Assembly (NCBI GenBank): GCA_001775255.1
Contig: MFCJ01000072.1
Location: 1-14,375, forward strand
DNA from: Candidatus Dadabacteria bacterium RIFCSPHIGHO2_12_FULL_53_21
GTDB taxonomy: Bacteria > Desulfobacterota_D > UBA1144 > Nemesobacterales > UBA2774
Direction: 5' to 3'
Length of the DNA stretch: 14,375 nucleotides
In this document: piece by piece, positions 1-6,373 of the stretch
How positions within the stretch are numbered: the stretch's first letter is position 1
Layout: each line of letters starts with the position of its first letter
Made by a program: the position numbers and the translations under genes
The notes under the pieces: generated by a model
Database searches by the model: none
Seen by the model: only the letters and a program-made list of their open reading frames with translations
Told to the model about the DNA's origin: nothing

Positions 1-150
1 GATATATATGAATCGGAACGTGAAGCATTCAGTTCAGGATATTTTCTTGAAGAAGACGATAGAAATTTAATAATGCCAAATATCATCTTATCAAAATTTA
101 GAAGAAGATTAAGATTCTGCAAAAACAGGAACAGAAATAGGAGGAGATAA
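1..150 (+). CDS. 3' end of an unrecognised ORF (partial)
   Basis: Frame 1 is open from the window edge to a TAA at 148-150 (49 codons). The visible part is acidic in the middle and ends in a strongly Arg/Asn-rich tail. Base use is AT-rich, unlike the genes from 1.1 kb on. A second frame is open from about 110 to 204 and reads through the tandem repeat, so this may be the frameshifted end of one gene. Its position next to a broken tRNA would suit the tail of an integrase or other island gene, but no catalytic motif is visible. It could also be a chance ORF. Confidence 0.25.
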   Translation, partial: DIYESEREAFSSGYFLEEDDRNLIMPNIILSKFRRRLRFCKNRNRNRRR

Positions 151-178
151 TATTGCTCGTTTCAATGTCAAGCCAAAG

Positions 179-200
179 GTATGCACTTTGTATGCACTTT
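179..200. repeat. Perfect 11-bp tandem repeat next to the att-like site
   Basis: GTATGCACTTT occurs twice back to back (179-189 and 190-200). It lies about 80 bp from the broken tRNA-Arg. Short direct repeats beside a tRNA are typical of integrase arm-binding sites at the end of an integrated element; that role is inferred. The rest of 201-275 is AT-rich and shows no other recognisable element. Confidence 0.5.
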
Positions 201-275
201 TTTGAAATTTTCAGAAAAGGGTAAAAATATTATATAATGATAACAATACGTTGGAACGCTACAAATAGGGGTGAA

Positions 276-319
276 TATGATTAGGAATCCTGCGCTCTAT
301 CCGTCTGAGCTACGGGGAC
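276..319 (-). pseudogene. Broken tRNA-Arg (anticodon CCT): 5' half only
   Basis: Read on the minus strand from 319, the acceptor 5' strand is GTCCCCG (319-313), followed by TA, a D-arm with GCTC/GAGC pairing, and the anticodon stem strand CAGGA (292-288). The loop is TTCCTAA (287-281), giving anticodon CCT at positions 34-36. After the loop the sequence should read TCCTG to close the stem, but it reads TCATA and then AT-rich DNA. No T-arm or CGGGGAC acceptor strand appears down to position 1. The homology therefore ends at the anticodon loop, a known crossover point for tyrosine integrases. The copy cannot make a normal tRNA unless its 3' half lies beyond the window, for example past an insertion or intron longer than 275 nt. 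Confidence 0.75.
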
Positions 320-328
320 GTGACAATG

Positions 329-357
329 ATTACAGTTAGTTACATGATAATTGTAAG
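329..357 (-). promoter_or_regulatory. Likely promoter of the broken tRNA-Arg
   Basis: On the minus strand there is a -35-like CTTACA (357-352), a 17-bp spacer and a -10-like TGTAAT (334-329). Transcription would start a few bases before the tRNA 5' end at 319. The match is moderate. It suggests this end is the original chromosomal tRNA locus rather than a copied fragment. Confidence 0.35.
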
Positions 358-449
358 TGTTTATATTCCCCTTTTCTAGTGATTTTCTAGTACCGGGGAA
401 TTTTAAATTTACCTGTACCCTTCCGGCACTTCAACAAGGGGGATTTGAA

Positions 450-551
450 ATGGCCGGACTAACCAAGAAGGGGGAAGTCTATTACGCCCTGTTTACTTTT
501 AATGGCAAGACTAAATGGAAGCGTATAGGGAAGGTATCTTTCCAAGTATAA
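450..551 (+). pseudogene. N-terminal stub of a tyrosine-family integrase
   Basis: The ATG at 450 has a good Shine-Dalgarno (AAGGGGG, 436-442, 7 nt spacing) and opens a frame of only 33 codons ending in TAA at 549. The peptide starts MAGLTKKGEVYYALF and continues with an NGK turn and a WKRIGKV strand. This resembles the arm-type DNA-binding N-terminus found at the start of many phage and island integrases, where a short three-stranded sheet begins 'LTKRG..Y.A.F...G'. The core-binding and catalytic R-H-R-Y domains are missing. A terminator follows 24 nt later, so the body was deleted and the stub is a scar. It lies about 130 bp from the broken tRNA-Arg, as expected for a former integrated element. 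It could instead be an independent small protein, which seems less likely. Confidence 0.5.
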
Positions 552-574
552 GTAATTTCTGTAAGAGCTGGAAC

Positions 575-599
575 GGGGGGCTTCGGCCCCCCTTCTTTT
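575..599 (+). terminator. Strong intrinsic terminator (plus strand)
   Basis: A perfect 7-bp stem GGGGGGC/GCCCCCC (575-581, 586-592) closes a TTCG tetraloop and is followed by TTCTTTT. The T tract is only on the plus strand, so it ends transcription coming from the integrase stub side. Confidence 0.85.
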
Positions 600-651
600 C
601 CCTTATAAGAAATAATCACCAACCATATCAAAAGAGGGTGCCACACTAAAG

Positions 652-909
652 CTAAACCGCTGCTCTCTTGCGTCGTACCGCGAAGAACACTCCGAGAAAT
701 CCTAATCCTACAGCTGCCGCAATCATTCCCCATTCGGAGAGTGTGGGGATATTTGTCGGTCCCCGAGAGTTCACGAAGGTGCATGTCGTCTCTCCCGGAG
801 CCGGTGTGGGCGCGGGCTCGGGACGACTGCTCGGGAAGATGCTGACGGGGCTATAGCAGCGCCGATAGAGTGGACTGGAATTCCATCCGGATGACGAAGA
901 AGATTGGAA
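652..909 (-). pseudogene. Remnant of an IPTL-CTERM surface protein
   Basis: On the minus strand the frame ending in TAG (654-652) encodes, after a Pro/Thr-rich linker PEPAPTPAPGETT, the motif NIPTLSEWGMIAAAVGLGF, a hydrophobic segment and an RRKR tail. This is the IPTLxxWG C-terminal sorting signal known to be paired with exosortase H. The frame has no plausible start: it is blocked upstream by an in-frame TGA at 912-910, and the first ATG inside the open part lies within the sorting motif. Upstream of the TGA the same frame remains open to about 1021, with fragments such as NAVEFMFSPS, so the gene appears to be a decayed relic of a longer secreted protein. A sequencing error or a recoded stop is the alternative. 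A related intact gene lies at 11553-11918. Confidence 0.6.
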
Positions 910-1033
910 TCAGGACACCCTGGACGGGGAAAACATGAATTCGACGGCATTGTCGGAGATTCGGGGATAGTTGCTCCGAGCGGAGGGCGTCGCTCTGCTA
1001 TTTCTCACCGCCCGTAAATGTTATTATTGAATT

Positions 1034-1069
1034 GGCGACGCGTCCGGGAGAGATTTTTCTCTTGTCGCC
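1034..1069 (+). other. Imperfect hairpin in the leader of sulfotransferase A
   Basis: GGCGAC (1034-1039) pairs with GTCGCC (1064-1069), enclosing AGAGA/TCTCT (1049-1053/1058-1062) around a TTTT loop. The internal loop is asymmetric. It lies 31 nt before the chosen ATG at 1101, so it could be a leader structure. No U tract follows, so it is not a typical terminator. Confidence 0.35.
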
Positions 1070-1100
1070 CGGTATAAACACCGATGCTGGAGTTTTGAGA

Positions 1101-2108
1101 ATGACCGATTCCCCGATATTCATAGTAGGCTGTCCCAGGAGCGGAACGAAGCTGATCAGGGATCTCCTGCGCTCTCATCCGAATATCACGTTCCCCTACG
1201 AGTCACACTTCATACCGAGGTTCTATAAATTATACGGCAACCCGGGGAATGAGGCCGAGGCTGTGAAGATCGCAGCGGCCATACTCGGTATCTACTGGGT
1301 CAGGGCCTTCAAGCTTTCCCAGACGCCGTCTTCGTTCTCTGAGTGCCGGAGTTATGGTGAGATAGTCTCCCGTATCTTCATGGAATGGGCGGGGAGGGAC
1401 GGCAAGCCCCGCTGGGGGGATAAGACTCCCCAGTACGTCACAGAAATCCCGGCGCTTATCGAGATTTTCCCGTCCTGCAAGATATTACACATATACCGCG
1501 ACGGGAGGGACGTCGCACTCTCCTATATCAAGCAATGGTACGGGCCCGGGAACGTTTATGCGGCGGCACGCGCATGGAGGCGCATGGTGACAAAGGGACG
1601 GGACGACGGGGGTAGGGCGGGCCCCGAAAGATATATGGAAGTACGATACGAGACCCTTCTCGAAGATCCGCGGGAGATCAAGGAGGAGGTTTGTGAATTC
1701 ATTGGCGAACCTTTTTGTGAGGCAGTCCTAAGGCCTAATTTCATCGAAAGCGGAATCAACCTCTCGCAGCCCGGCGGGTACGGGACGATGACCGAGATTC
1801 TGAGTAAAAACCGGGAGAAATGGAGGAATGAGATGTCTGCAGCCGACCGCGCCATCTTCGAATCAGTCGCCGGGGATTTGCTTGGGGAGCTGGGATACGA
1901 GACGGAGGGGCACGGGCGTCCCATAACTATTCCGGAGAAGCTCATGTGGTTGGCCCAGGATTATTACAACTTTATACAGAAGCGCAGGAAAAGGAGGAGG
2001 ATGAAGGCGTGGCTCCCTGACGAGATTCTACTCAGATGGGCGGATATCAGGAGCGGCTTCAGTATATATAAACTTTTCGGGAAGCGTAACCCGAAGAGTA
2101 AGAAATAG
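1101..2108 (+). CDS. PAPS-dependent sulfotransferase family protein (copy A)
   Basis: Predicted to transfer sulfate from PAPS to an unknown acceptor, probably a sugar or lipid, in the cytoplasm or at the membrane. The 335-aa protein opens with the 5'-phosphosulfate loop GCPRSGTK (residues 10-17). It also carries the family motif WGDKTPQYV and the 3'-phosphate-binding segment YRDGRDVALS (132-141, with Arg133 and Ser141 as the expected ligands). The tail is very basic (KRRKRRR) and there is no signal peptide. The frame extends back to a TTG at 1032, but ATG 1101 is preferred: GGAG lies 8 nt upstream, and the paralogue at 7721 starts with the same MTDSPIFIVG. Hand alignment of the two gives 97 differences in 335 positions without a gap. 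The GT4 glycosyltransferase gene lies between the copies and may make the acceptor (inference). The convergent 2109-2255 gap shows no clear terminator. Confidence 0.85.
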   Translation: MTDSPIFIVGCPRSGTKLIRDLLRSHPNITFPYESHFIPRFYKLYGNPGNEAEAVKIAAAILGIYWVRAFKLSQTPSSFSECRSYGEIVSRIFMEWAGRDGKPRWGDKTPQYVTEIPALIEIFPSCKILHIYRDGRDVALSYIKQWYGPGNVYAAARAWRRMVTKGRDDGGRAGPERYMEVRYETLLEDPREIKEEVCEFIGEPFCEAVLRPNFIESGINLSQPGGYGTMTEILSKNREKWRNEMSAADRAIFESVAGDLLGELGYETEGHGRPITIPEKLMWLAQDYYNFIQKRRKRRRMKAWLPDEILLRWADIRSGFSIYKLFGKRNPKSKK

Positions 2109-2255
2109 ATTAATTGTTGCCTAAATCTCCTGCAGCCGCGGGATAGACCGGAAACAAACTGTAATCTCATAACCGCCTGGGCTATTCAGGATGTTGAAGG
2201 AGGGATAATACCCGCACTTCGTCTGTTATAAATTCAAGTTTATGTCCTCACTTAG

Positions 2256-3473
2256 CTACTTACCTCTCCCTGATTCGAGAATGCGCCTGGTGTGGGAGGC
2301 TATGATTAATTCCTCGTTCGTCGGTATGACCCATGCTGAAACCCTGCTCCCCTCATTGCTTATCCTGGGCACTCCCGCTTCGTTCGCATCTTTATCCAGC
2401 TCTACGCCGAGCCATCCCGCATCGAGGCATACCTTCTCCCTTATTAATGCGGCGTTCTCGCCTATGCCTCCCGTGAACACTATCCCGTCTATGCCCCCCA
2501 ATGCCGCGGCAAGCGAGCCGAGCTCCCGTCCTATTCTGTATATGAAGAGCTCTACCGCCTCCTTCGCACGAGGGTCCGGGCTTGCGAGCAGTGTGCGCAT
2601 GTCGCTCGATATGCCCGATACGCCGAGGAGGCCCGACCGGTGGTATATGAGATCTTCCACGTCCCTCGCGTCCATACCGTAACGGTCCATCATGTATATC
2701 AGGATGCCGGGGTCTATCGTCCCCGAGCGCGTACCCATCGGCAGCCCGCATACGGCCGTGAACCCCATTGTCGTTGCGACGCTCCTCCCGTCCTTCACCG
2801 CGCACATGCTGGCGCCGTTGCCGAGGTGTGCGATCACGACACGGCCCGAGGCGAGCGTGCCGTCGTACGCCGGCATGACGGAGGTTATGTATTCGTACGA
2901 CAGGCCGTGGAAGCCGTACCGCTTGACCCCTTCTTCGGTATAAATCCTCGGTATGGCGTAGGTACGCTCCAGATGCGGTTGAGTGCGGTGGAAGGACGTG
3001 TCGAAGCAAGCTGCCTGAGGGAGGCCCGGCTCTCTTTTCCTCACGGCTCTGATAGCCGCGACGTTGTATGGCTGATGGAGGGGGGCGAGGGGCACGAGCT
3101 TTTCGAGGGCCTCGATTACGCTATCGTCTATGAGCACGGGCTCCGTAAACACCGTCCCGCCGTGGACGACCCTGTGCCCGGCGCTTACGATCGTGTGTCC
3201 CGCCATGACGCCCGACCCGCCGAAGTCGAATAAATATTCTACCGCCCCGTCGTGTCCGAGCTTCGTTCCGGGCGCCCAGCTCTTCTCTCCTATAACGTTC
3301 CCGTCTCCGTCATGCGCGGTGAAATGTGGATTCGTGAATAAGCCTTCTATCTGACCGCGGAGGAACGGCTTGATGGCTTCGCCGGATGTGAAGGCTGAGA
3401 ATTTAAGGCTCGATGAGCCTGAATTAATAACGAGTATCGCTTCCGGTTTTCTCATTGACTTCATTTGGCTCAT
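2256..3473 (-). CDS. ackA: Acetate kinase
   Basis: Reversibly converts acetyl phosphate and ADP to acetate and ATP in the cytoplasm. At 405 aa it has normal length. Seen in order: VINSGSSSLKF (15-25), HRVVHGG (100-106, Arg101), FDTSFH (157-162, catalytic Asp158), YGFHGLSYEY (186-195, His189), HLGNGASMC (216-224), MGTRSGTIDPG (246-256, Arg249), FTGGIGENA (333-341) and IPTNEE (383-388). These match the catalytic Asp, Arg and His set of the Methanosarcina enzyme. The LSYEY variant after GFHG, instead of TSH, is common in AckA proteins that work with phosphoketolase; none is encoded here. The start at 3473 has GAAGG 7 nt upstream, and later ATGs lack one. The gene follows a 165-aa unknown gene by 51 nt, which follows ppk2 by about 77 nt, so all three may be co-transcribed from ppk2. 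Propionate is a possible alternative substrate. Confidence 0.93.
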   Translation of the reverse strand: MSQMKSMRKPEAILVINSGSSSLKFSAFTSGEAIKPFLRGQIEGLFTNPHFTAHDGDGNVIGEKSWAPGTKLGHDGAVEYLFDFGGSGVMAGHTIVSAGHRVVHGGTVFTEPVLIDDSVIEALEKLVPLAPLHQPYNVAAIRAVRKREPGLPQAACFDTSFHRTQPHLERTYAIPRIYTEEGVKRYGFHGLSYEYITSVMPAYDGTLASGRVVIAHLGNGASMCAVKDGRSVATTMGFTAVCGLPMGTRSGTIDPGILIYMMDRYGMDARDVEDLIYHRSGLLGVSGISSDMRTLLASPDPRAKEAVELFIYRIGRELGSLAAALGGIDGIVFTGGIGENAALIREKVCLDAGWLGVELDKDANEAGVPRISNEGSRVSAWVIPTNEELIIASHTRRILESGRGK

Positions 3474-3499
3474 GGCTGCGCCTTCGTTTGGCTCATGGC
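3460..3499. repeat. 17-bp near-perfect direct repeat at the ackA start
   Basis: TTCATTTGGCTCATGGC (3460-3476) and TTCGTTTGGCTCATGGC (3483-3499) differ at one base and are 23 bp apart. The inner copy contains the ackA start codon. The outer copy contains an ATG out of frame by one base, whose tiny frame ends in TGA overlapping the ackA ATG (ATGA). This looks like a recent local duplication of the translation start region, giving an 8-codon upstream peptide that could couple translation to ackA (inference). Confidence 0.55.
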
Positions 3500-3524
3500 C
3501 GCCGTATGGCCGGGTTCCAGGCAG

Positions 3525-4022
3525 CTAAATCTGATTGACCGGCTGCTTTTTCCAATGGTCTTTGGGTGAACCGATATCCTTGAGCTTCTTTTCGAATCCG
3601 CCCAGGACATCGAGCTGCTTTTTATCAAGAGGTAAATTGAATTGATCGTTGTGGAGTATTCTGAGTACGACGACGTAGTCTTTCCTCTTTGTCTTGAGGT
3701 CGTCCGGGAGGTAGAAGACGATGTTGTCATGTCTCCTTATCTCGAACCTGACGTCCGGCTCGTCCCCGGAGGTGAGCCACCGGGCGATCTCGTAGAGCTT
3801 GTCGTATACGGTCGGCTCTTCGCTCCCCTCTCCCGAAACTCCATCGTCCGCATCAGTGCCTACGAGCGCTAATGCCATGCCAACTTTAAGGGGTCTGCCT
3901 TCCCCGCCCGCGAGCTCTATCGGCATGGTAGTCCAGAATACTTTGTGGTCCCTCACTATCCGCATCATCTGACCGGTCTCGCTATCGACATAAAGACCGG
4001 TATTGTTTTCTTCGGATACCAT
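3525..4022 (-). CDS. Conserved-looking hypothetical protein between ppk2 and ackA
   Basis: Not recognised. The product is about 165 aa, soluble and acidic at the N-terminus, with no signal peptide or membrane segment. A first half has the look of a small beta domain (GLYVDSETGQMMRIVRDHK). An acidic, Gly-rich linker follows, then a charged region (YDKLYEIARWL ... FYLPDDLKTKRKDY ... ILHNDQFNL) and a Lys-rich C-terminus. The frame also has an ATG at 4037, but that one has no ribosome site. The ATG at 4022 has GGGAG 8 nt upstream, formed in part by the first ATG's codons, so 4022 is preferred. It sits between two ATP-generating enzymes on the same strand. The position suggests a role linked to energy or phosphate metabolism, but no function can be read from the sequence. 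Confidence 0.7.
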   Translation of the reverse strand: MVSEENNTGLYVDSETGQMMRIVRDHKVFWTTMPIELAGGEGRPLKVGMALALVGTDADDGVSGEGSEEPTVYDKLYEIARWLTSGDEPDVRFEIRRHDNIVFYLPDDLKTKRKDYVVVLRILHNDQFNLPLDKKQLDVLGGFEKKLKDIGSPKDHWKKQPVNQI

Positions 4023-4051
4023 TTCCGCATCTCCCATTTTATAGATTTATA

Positions 4052-4065
4052 GGGTCTATAGACCC
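4052..4065. promoter_or_regulatory. Perfect 14-bp palindrome, possible operator
   Basis: GGGTCTATAGACCC is a perfect palindrome in the 77-nt gap before the unknown gene. On the minus strand two overlapping TATAAT hexamers (4094-4089, 4089-4084) lie just upstream, without a clear -35. If they act as a -10, the palindrome falls in the initially transcribed region, a common repressor site position. It would allow separate control of the unknown gene and ackA (inference). Confidence 0.4.
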
Positions 4066-4099
4066 GAGACCTATGAAATCATGATTATATTATATTCAA

Positions 4100-5017
4100 C
4101 TAACTCCGTTTTCTATTCTCGCTCAAGAGCGTCTTTTTCGCAGCCGCGAGTTCTTCGAGCTTCTTCTCGTCCACTTTCGGATAATGCAAGTCGAGGGAGG
4201 CCAGGGCATCGATGATAGCCGCCGCGACCACAAGACGAGTGAACCACTTGTTGTCGGCGGGGACGACATACCACGGGGCTTCCTTCGTGGCGGTGTTTCG
4301 GATCATGTCTTCGAAGGCTTTCATGTAATCGTCCCGGTGCTGACGCTCTTTTACGTCACTGGCGGAGAACTTCCAGTTCTTCTCCGGGTTCTCGATCCGC
4401 TCCATAAAACGCCTCTCCTGCTCCTCCTTTGAAACGTGCAGGAAGAACTTCCGGATTATCACCCCGTTCCGCGTAAGGTAACGCTCGAAGTTGCGTATAT
4501 CCTGGAATCGCTCCTTCCAGATGTTGCGTGTATCGAGCCCGGGCGGGAGCTTCTCATTGTCGAGATATTCCTTATGGACCCTCACCACGAGCGTTTCCTC
4601 GTAATAGGAGCGGTTGAATATGCCGATATTGCCTTTGTTCGGCAGTGCCTTCATGCAGCGCCAGAGATAATCGTGATCGAGCTCCTCCGGAGACGGCGAC
4701 TTGAAGGAATGAACCTGACAGCCCTGCGGGTTTACCCCCGACATGATATGCTTGATCGTACCGTCCTTTCCAGCCGCATCCATGGCCTGGAGGATGATAA
4801 GTACCGCCCAGCGGTCCTGGGCATAGAGCATGTCCTGAAGCTCGGCGAGTAGCTGGACCCCGTTGGAGAGCACCTCCTTGGCGCGGGGCTTGTCCTCTGA
4901 CTGCAGGTGGAGCGTGTCGCCGGGATCGACGTCTTTCAGGCGGAACTTGCTTCCTTTCGTTACACGGAACGGCGCCGCGAACTTCCGCGCCCTTTTGATG
5001 AGGTCTTTGTTACTCAT
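4100..5017 (-). CDS. ppk2: Polyphosphate kinase 2 family (polyP:nucleotide phosphotransferase)
   Basis: Transfers phosphate from polyphosphate to AMP or ADP, making ADP or ATP, in the cytoplasm. The 305-aa single PPK2 domain shows Walker A as MDAAGKDGTIKH (79-90, Lys84), the region GNIGIFNRSYYEETLVVRVH (129-148) in the Walker B position, and a lid with WKERFQDIRNFERYL. The FNRSYYE form and the length fit the short polyP:AMP/ADP phosphotransferase subgroup rather than the two-domain PPK2. The start is well set by AAGGAG 8 nt before the ATG. It is the first gene of the minus-strand run with the 165-aa protein and ackA, and all of these can supply ATP. A 325-nt intergenic stretch with a hairpin (5060-5078) precedes it. 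AMP versus ADP preference cannot be read here. Confidence 0.92.
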   Translation of the reverse strand: MSNKDLIKRARKFAAPFRVTKGSKFRLKDVDPGDTLHLQSEDKPRAKEVLSNGVQLLAELQDMLYAQDRWAVLIILQAMDAAGKDGTIKHIMSGVNPQGCQVHSFKSPSPEELDHDYLWRCMKALPNKGNIGIFNRSYYEETLVVRVHKEYLDNEKLPPGLDTRNIWKERFQDIRNFERYLTRNGVIIRKFFLHVSKEEQERRFMERIENPEKNWKFSASDVKERQHRDDYMKAFEDMIRNTATKEAPWYVVPADNKWFTRLVVAAAIIDALASLDLHYPKVDEKKLEELAAAKKTLLSENRKRS

Positions 5018-5344
5018 ATGTTGTACTCCTTGCCAGGCATGAAATTTTCTATGTTCATCGTACTATCTCCGATAGTACCCCGGCATTCACTCGTTATTCG
5101 CTATCATCAGTAATAATTAATGCAAGCTATTGACGATACCAAATAATTAGAGGTGCAAATAGCATGCCATATAACTGTATTATTTTCTAATTTTTGCAGG
5201 GCATTATCGAATCAGGTCCGGGCGTGCAGTGTCGTTTGTCCTAAATGAGGACATTGGCCGTATAAAAAAGTATATTATCAGAACTGAATTTACCAGGCAG
5301 TGGTTTCAATTTAGTATTCAGTCCTTGATGGGCGGACAACGGTC
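5018..5344. other. Divergent intergenic region ppk2 / BASS transporter
   Basis: No gene was seen in these 327 bases. The region is AT-rich compared with its flanks and must hold both divergent promoters, but no convincing -35/-10 pair stands out. It contains the 8-bp inverted repeat at 5060-5078 and a second weak one, TGTCCT/AGGACA (5237-5242, 5248-5253). Confidence 0.5.
5060..5078. promoter_or_regulatory. 8-bp inverted repeat upstream of ppk2
   Basis: GTACTATC (5060-5067) and GATAGTAC (5071-5078) are perfectly complementary across a TCC loop. It begins 43 nt before the ppk2 start and has no T tract on either strand, so it is more likely an operator or leader hairpin than a terminator. Confidence 0.45.
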
Positions 5345-6211
5345 ATGATATCGCCTGAGCTGTATCCGGAGATAATTAAAGCGGGCACATTCACCGCGGT
5401 GCTGTGCCTCATGTTTTCTGCGGGGCTGCAGATGGCCCCCTCCCATCTCTTTTATTTCAGGGATAAACCGCTGCTTTTATTGAGAGCGCTCCTGGCGGTA
5501 ATGGTTCTCGTCCCCCTTGCCGCGCTGTTGATAGTATTCGTGTTGCACCCTTCCGACAGAACTGCCGCCGGCCTGGCTATACTCGCATCCTCGCCCGCGG
5601 CTCCGCTCATGCTCATCAGGGCATCGAAGGCCTCCGGAAAGTACGACTTCATAGGGAGCCTTCATTTATCGATCGCGTTACTCGCCATAATAACTACGCC
5701 GCTTACGCTCGCTCTCATGTCGAAGGCCCTCGGTTTTTCCGCGAGCGTGGACCCCGCTCAAATCGCGAAGATCGTTTTGAGAATCATCATACTCCCGGTC
5801 GGTCTCGGCCTCGTCCTGAGAGCCCTCTTCCCCGGGACGGCCGGGAGGGCGGTGGCTCCGCTAGTCAGATTCGGGTGGATAGTCCTCGCGCTTATGATTC
5901 TGATTATTCTATCTTTAAAAATTCGGCTCATATTCGAAATGGAGATAAGCGCATACATTACTATAGCAGTTTTCATTGCCTCGGCGCTCGCGATAGGCCA
6001 CTTCTCGGTCCCGGAACGGTCGGGCGAACGGGCGACGCTGGCACTCGAGGCTGCAGGACGTAACCCCGGATTCGCCCTTGTTATAGCACAGCTGAACTTC
6101 CCTCCGGATAAGGCGCTCCCCTTTCTTATTCCGTACCTGATCGTCTTCATGGCTCTGAGCGCGGTATATATCGTCTGGCGAAAGCGGTCAACTGCGAAGG
6201 GAAGTGAATGA
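5345..6211 (+). CDS. BASS-family (bile acid:sodium symporter-like) membrane transporter
   Basis: A 288-aa, very hydrophobic inner-membrane protein with about 8-9 predicted segments, the usual size for the family. Seen: an N-terminal segment CLMFSAGLQM, HLFYFRDKPLLLLRALLAVM, a conserved loop AILASSPAAPLMLIRASKA, and AAGRNPGFALVIAQLNFP in the second half, where family members carry a conserved polar core. Members import organic anions (bile acids, sulfated steroids, pantoate, 2-keto acids) with Na+; the substrate here is unknown. The ATG at 5345 has only a weak GGGCGG ribosome site. Nearest neighbours are the divergent ppk2 and, 162 bp downstream, the glycosyltransferase. The gap 6212-6373 shows no further element. 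Import of a sulfated compound would fit the nearby sulfotransferases but is speculation. Confidence 0.85.
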   Translation: MISPELYPEIIKAGTFTAVLCLMFSAGLQMAPSHLFYFRDKPLLLLRALLAVMVLVPLAALLIVFVLHPSDRTAAGLAILASSPAAPLMLIRASKASGKYDFIGSLHLSIALLAIITTPLTLALMSKALGFSASVDPAQIAKIVLRIIILPVGLGLVLRALFPGTAGRAVAPLVRFGWIVLALMILIILSLKIRLIFEMEISAYITIAVFIASALAIGHFSVPERSGERATLALEAAGRNPGFALVIAQLNFPPDKALPFLIPYLIVFMALSAVYIVWRKRSTAKGSE

Positions 6212-6373
6212 AGGGCTTTCACCAACGGCATCTCGCGGGGCGGGAAAAGACGCTTGATACTTCTGCGATCCAGGTGGGGGAGTGCAGGTTTTATCCTGAT
6301 CGGAAGGATATTTTGTTTCCTCCTCAATGGGTGTGATATGTTAGAGGATGGGTAATTTACCCCGGAGATTGTA

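Noticed and set aside
205..281. Group I intron interrupting tRNA-Arg(CCT), as known in Agrobacterium
   Set aside because: No internal guide sequence complementary to the 5' exon end follows the anticodon loop, and no 3' tRNA half is found down to position 1. A longer insertion beyond the window is not excluded.
482..784. 100-codon minus-strand ORF across the terminator
   Set aside because: It runs through the integrase stub and the terminator and lies in a different frame from the IPTL-CTERM tail, which is the meaningful reading of this strand.
2640..3233. 197-codon plus-strand ORF inside ackA
   Set aside because: Antisense shadow of a clearly recognised acetate kinase, with no domain pattern of its own.
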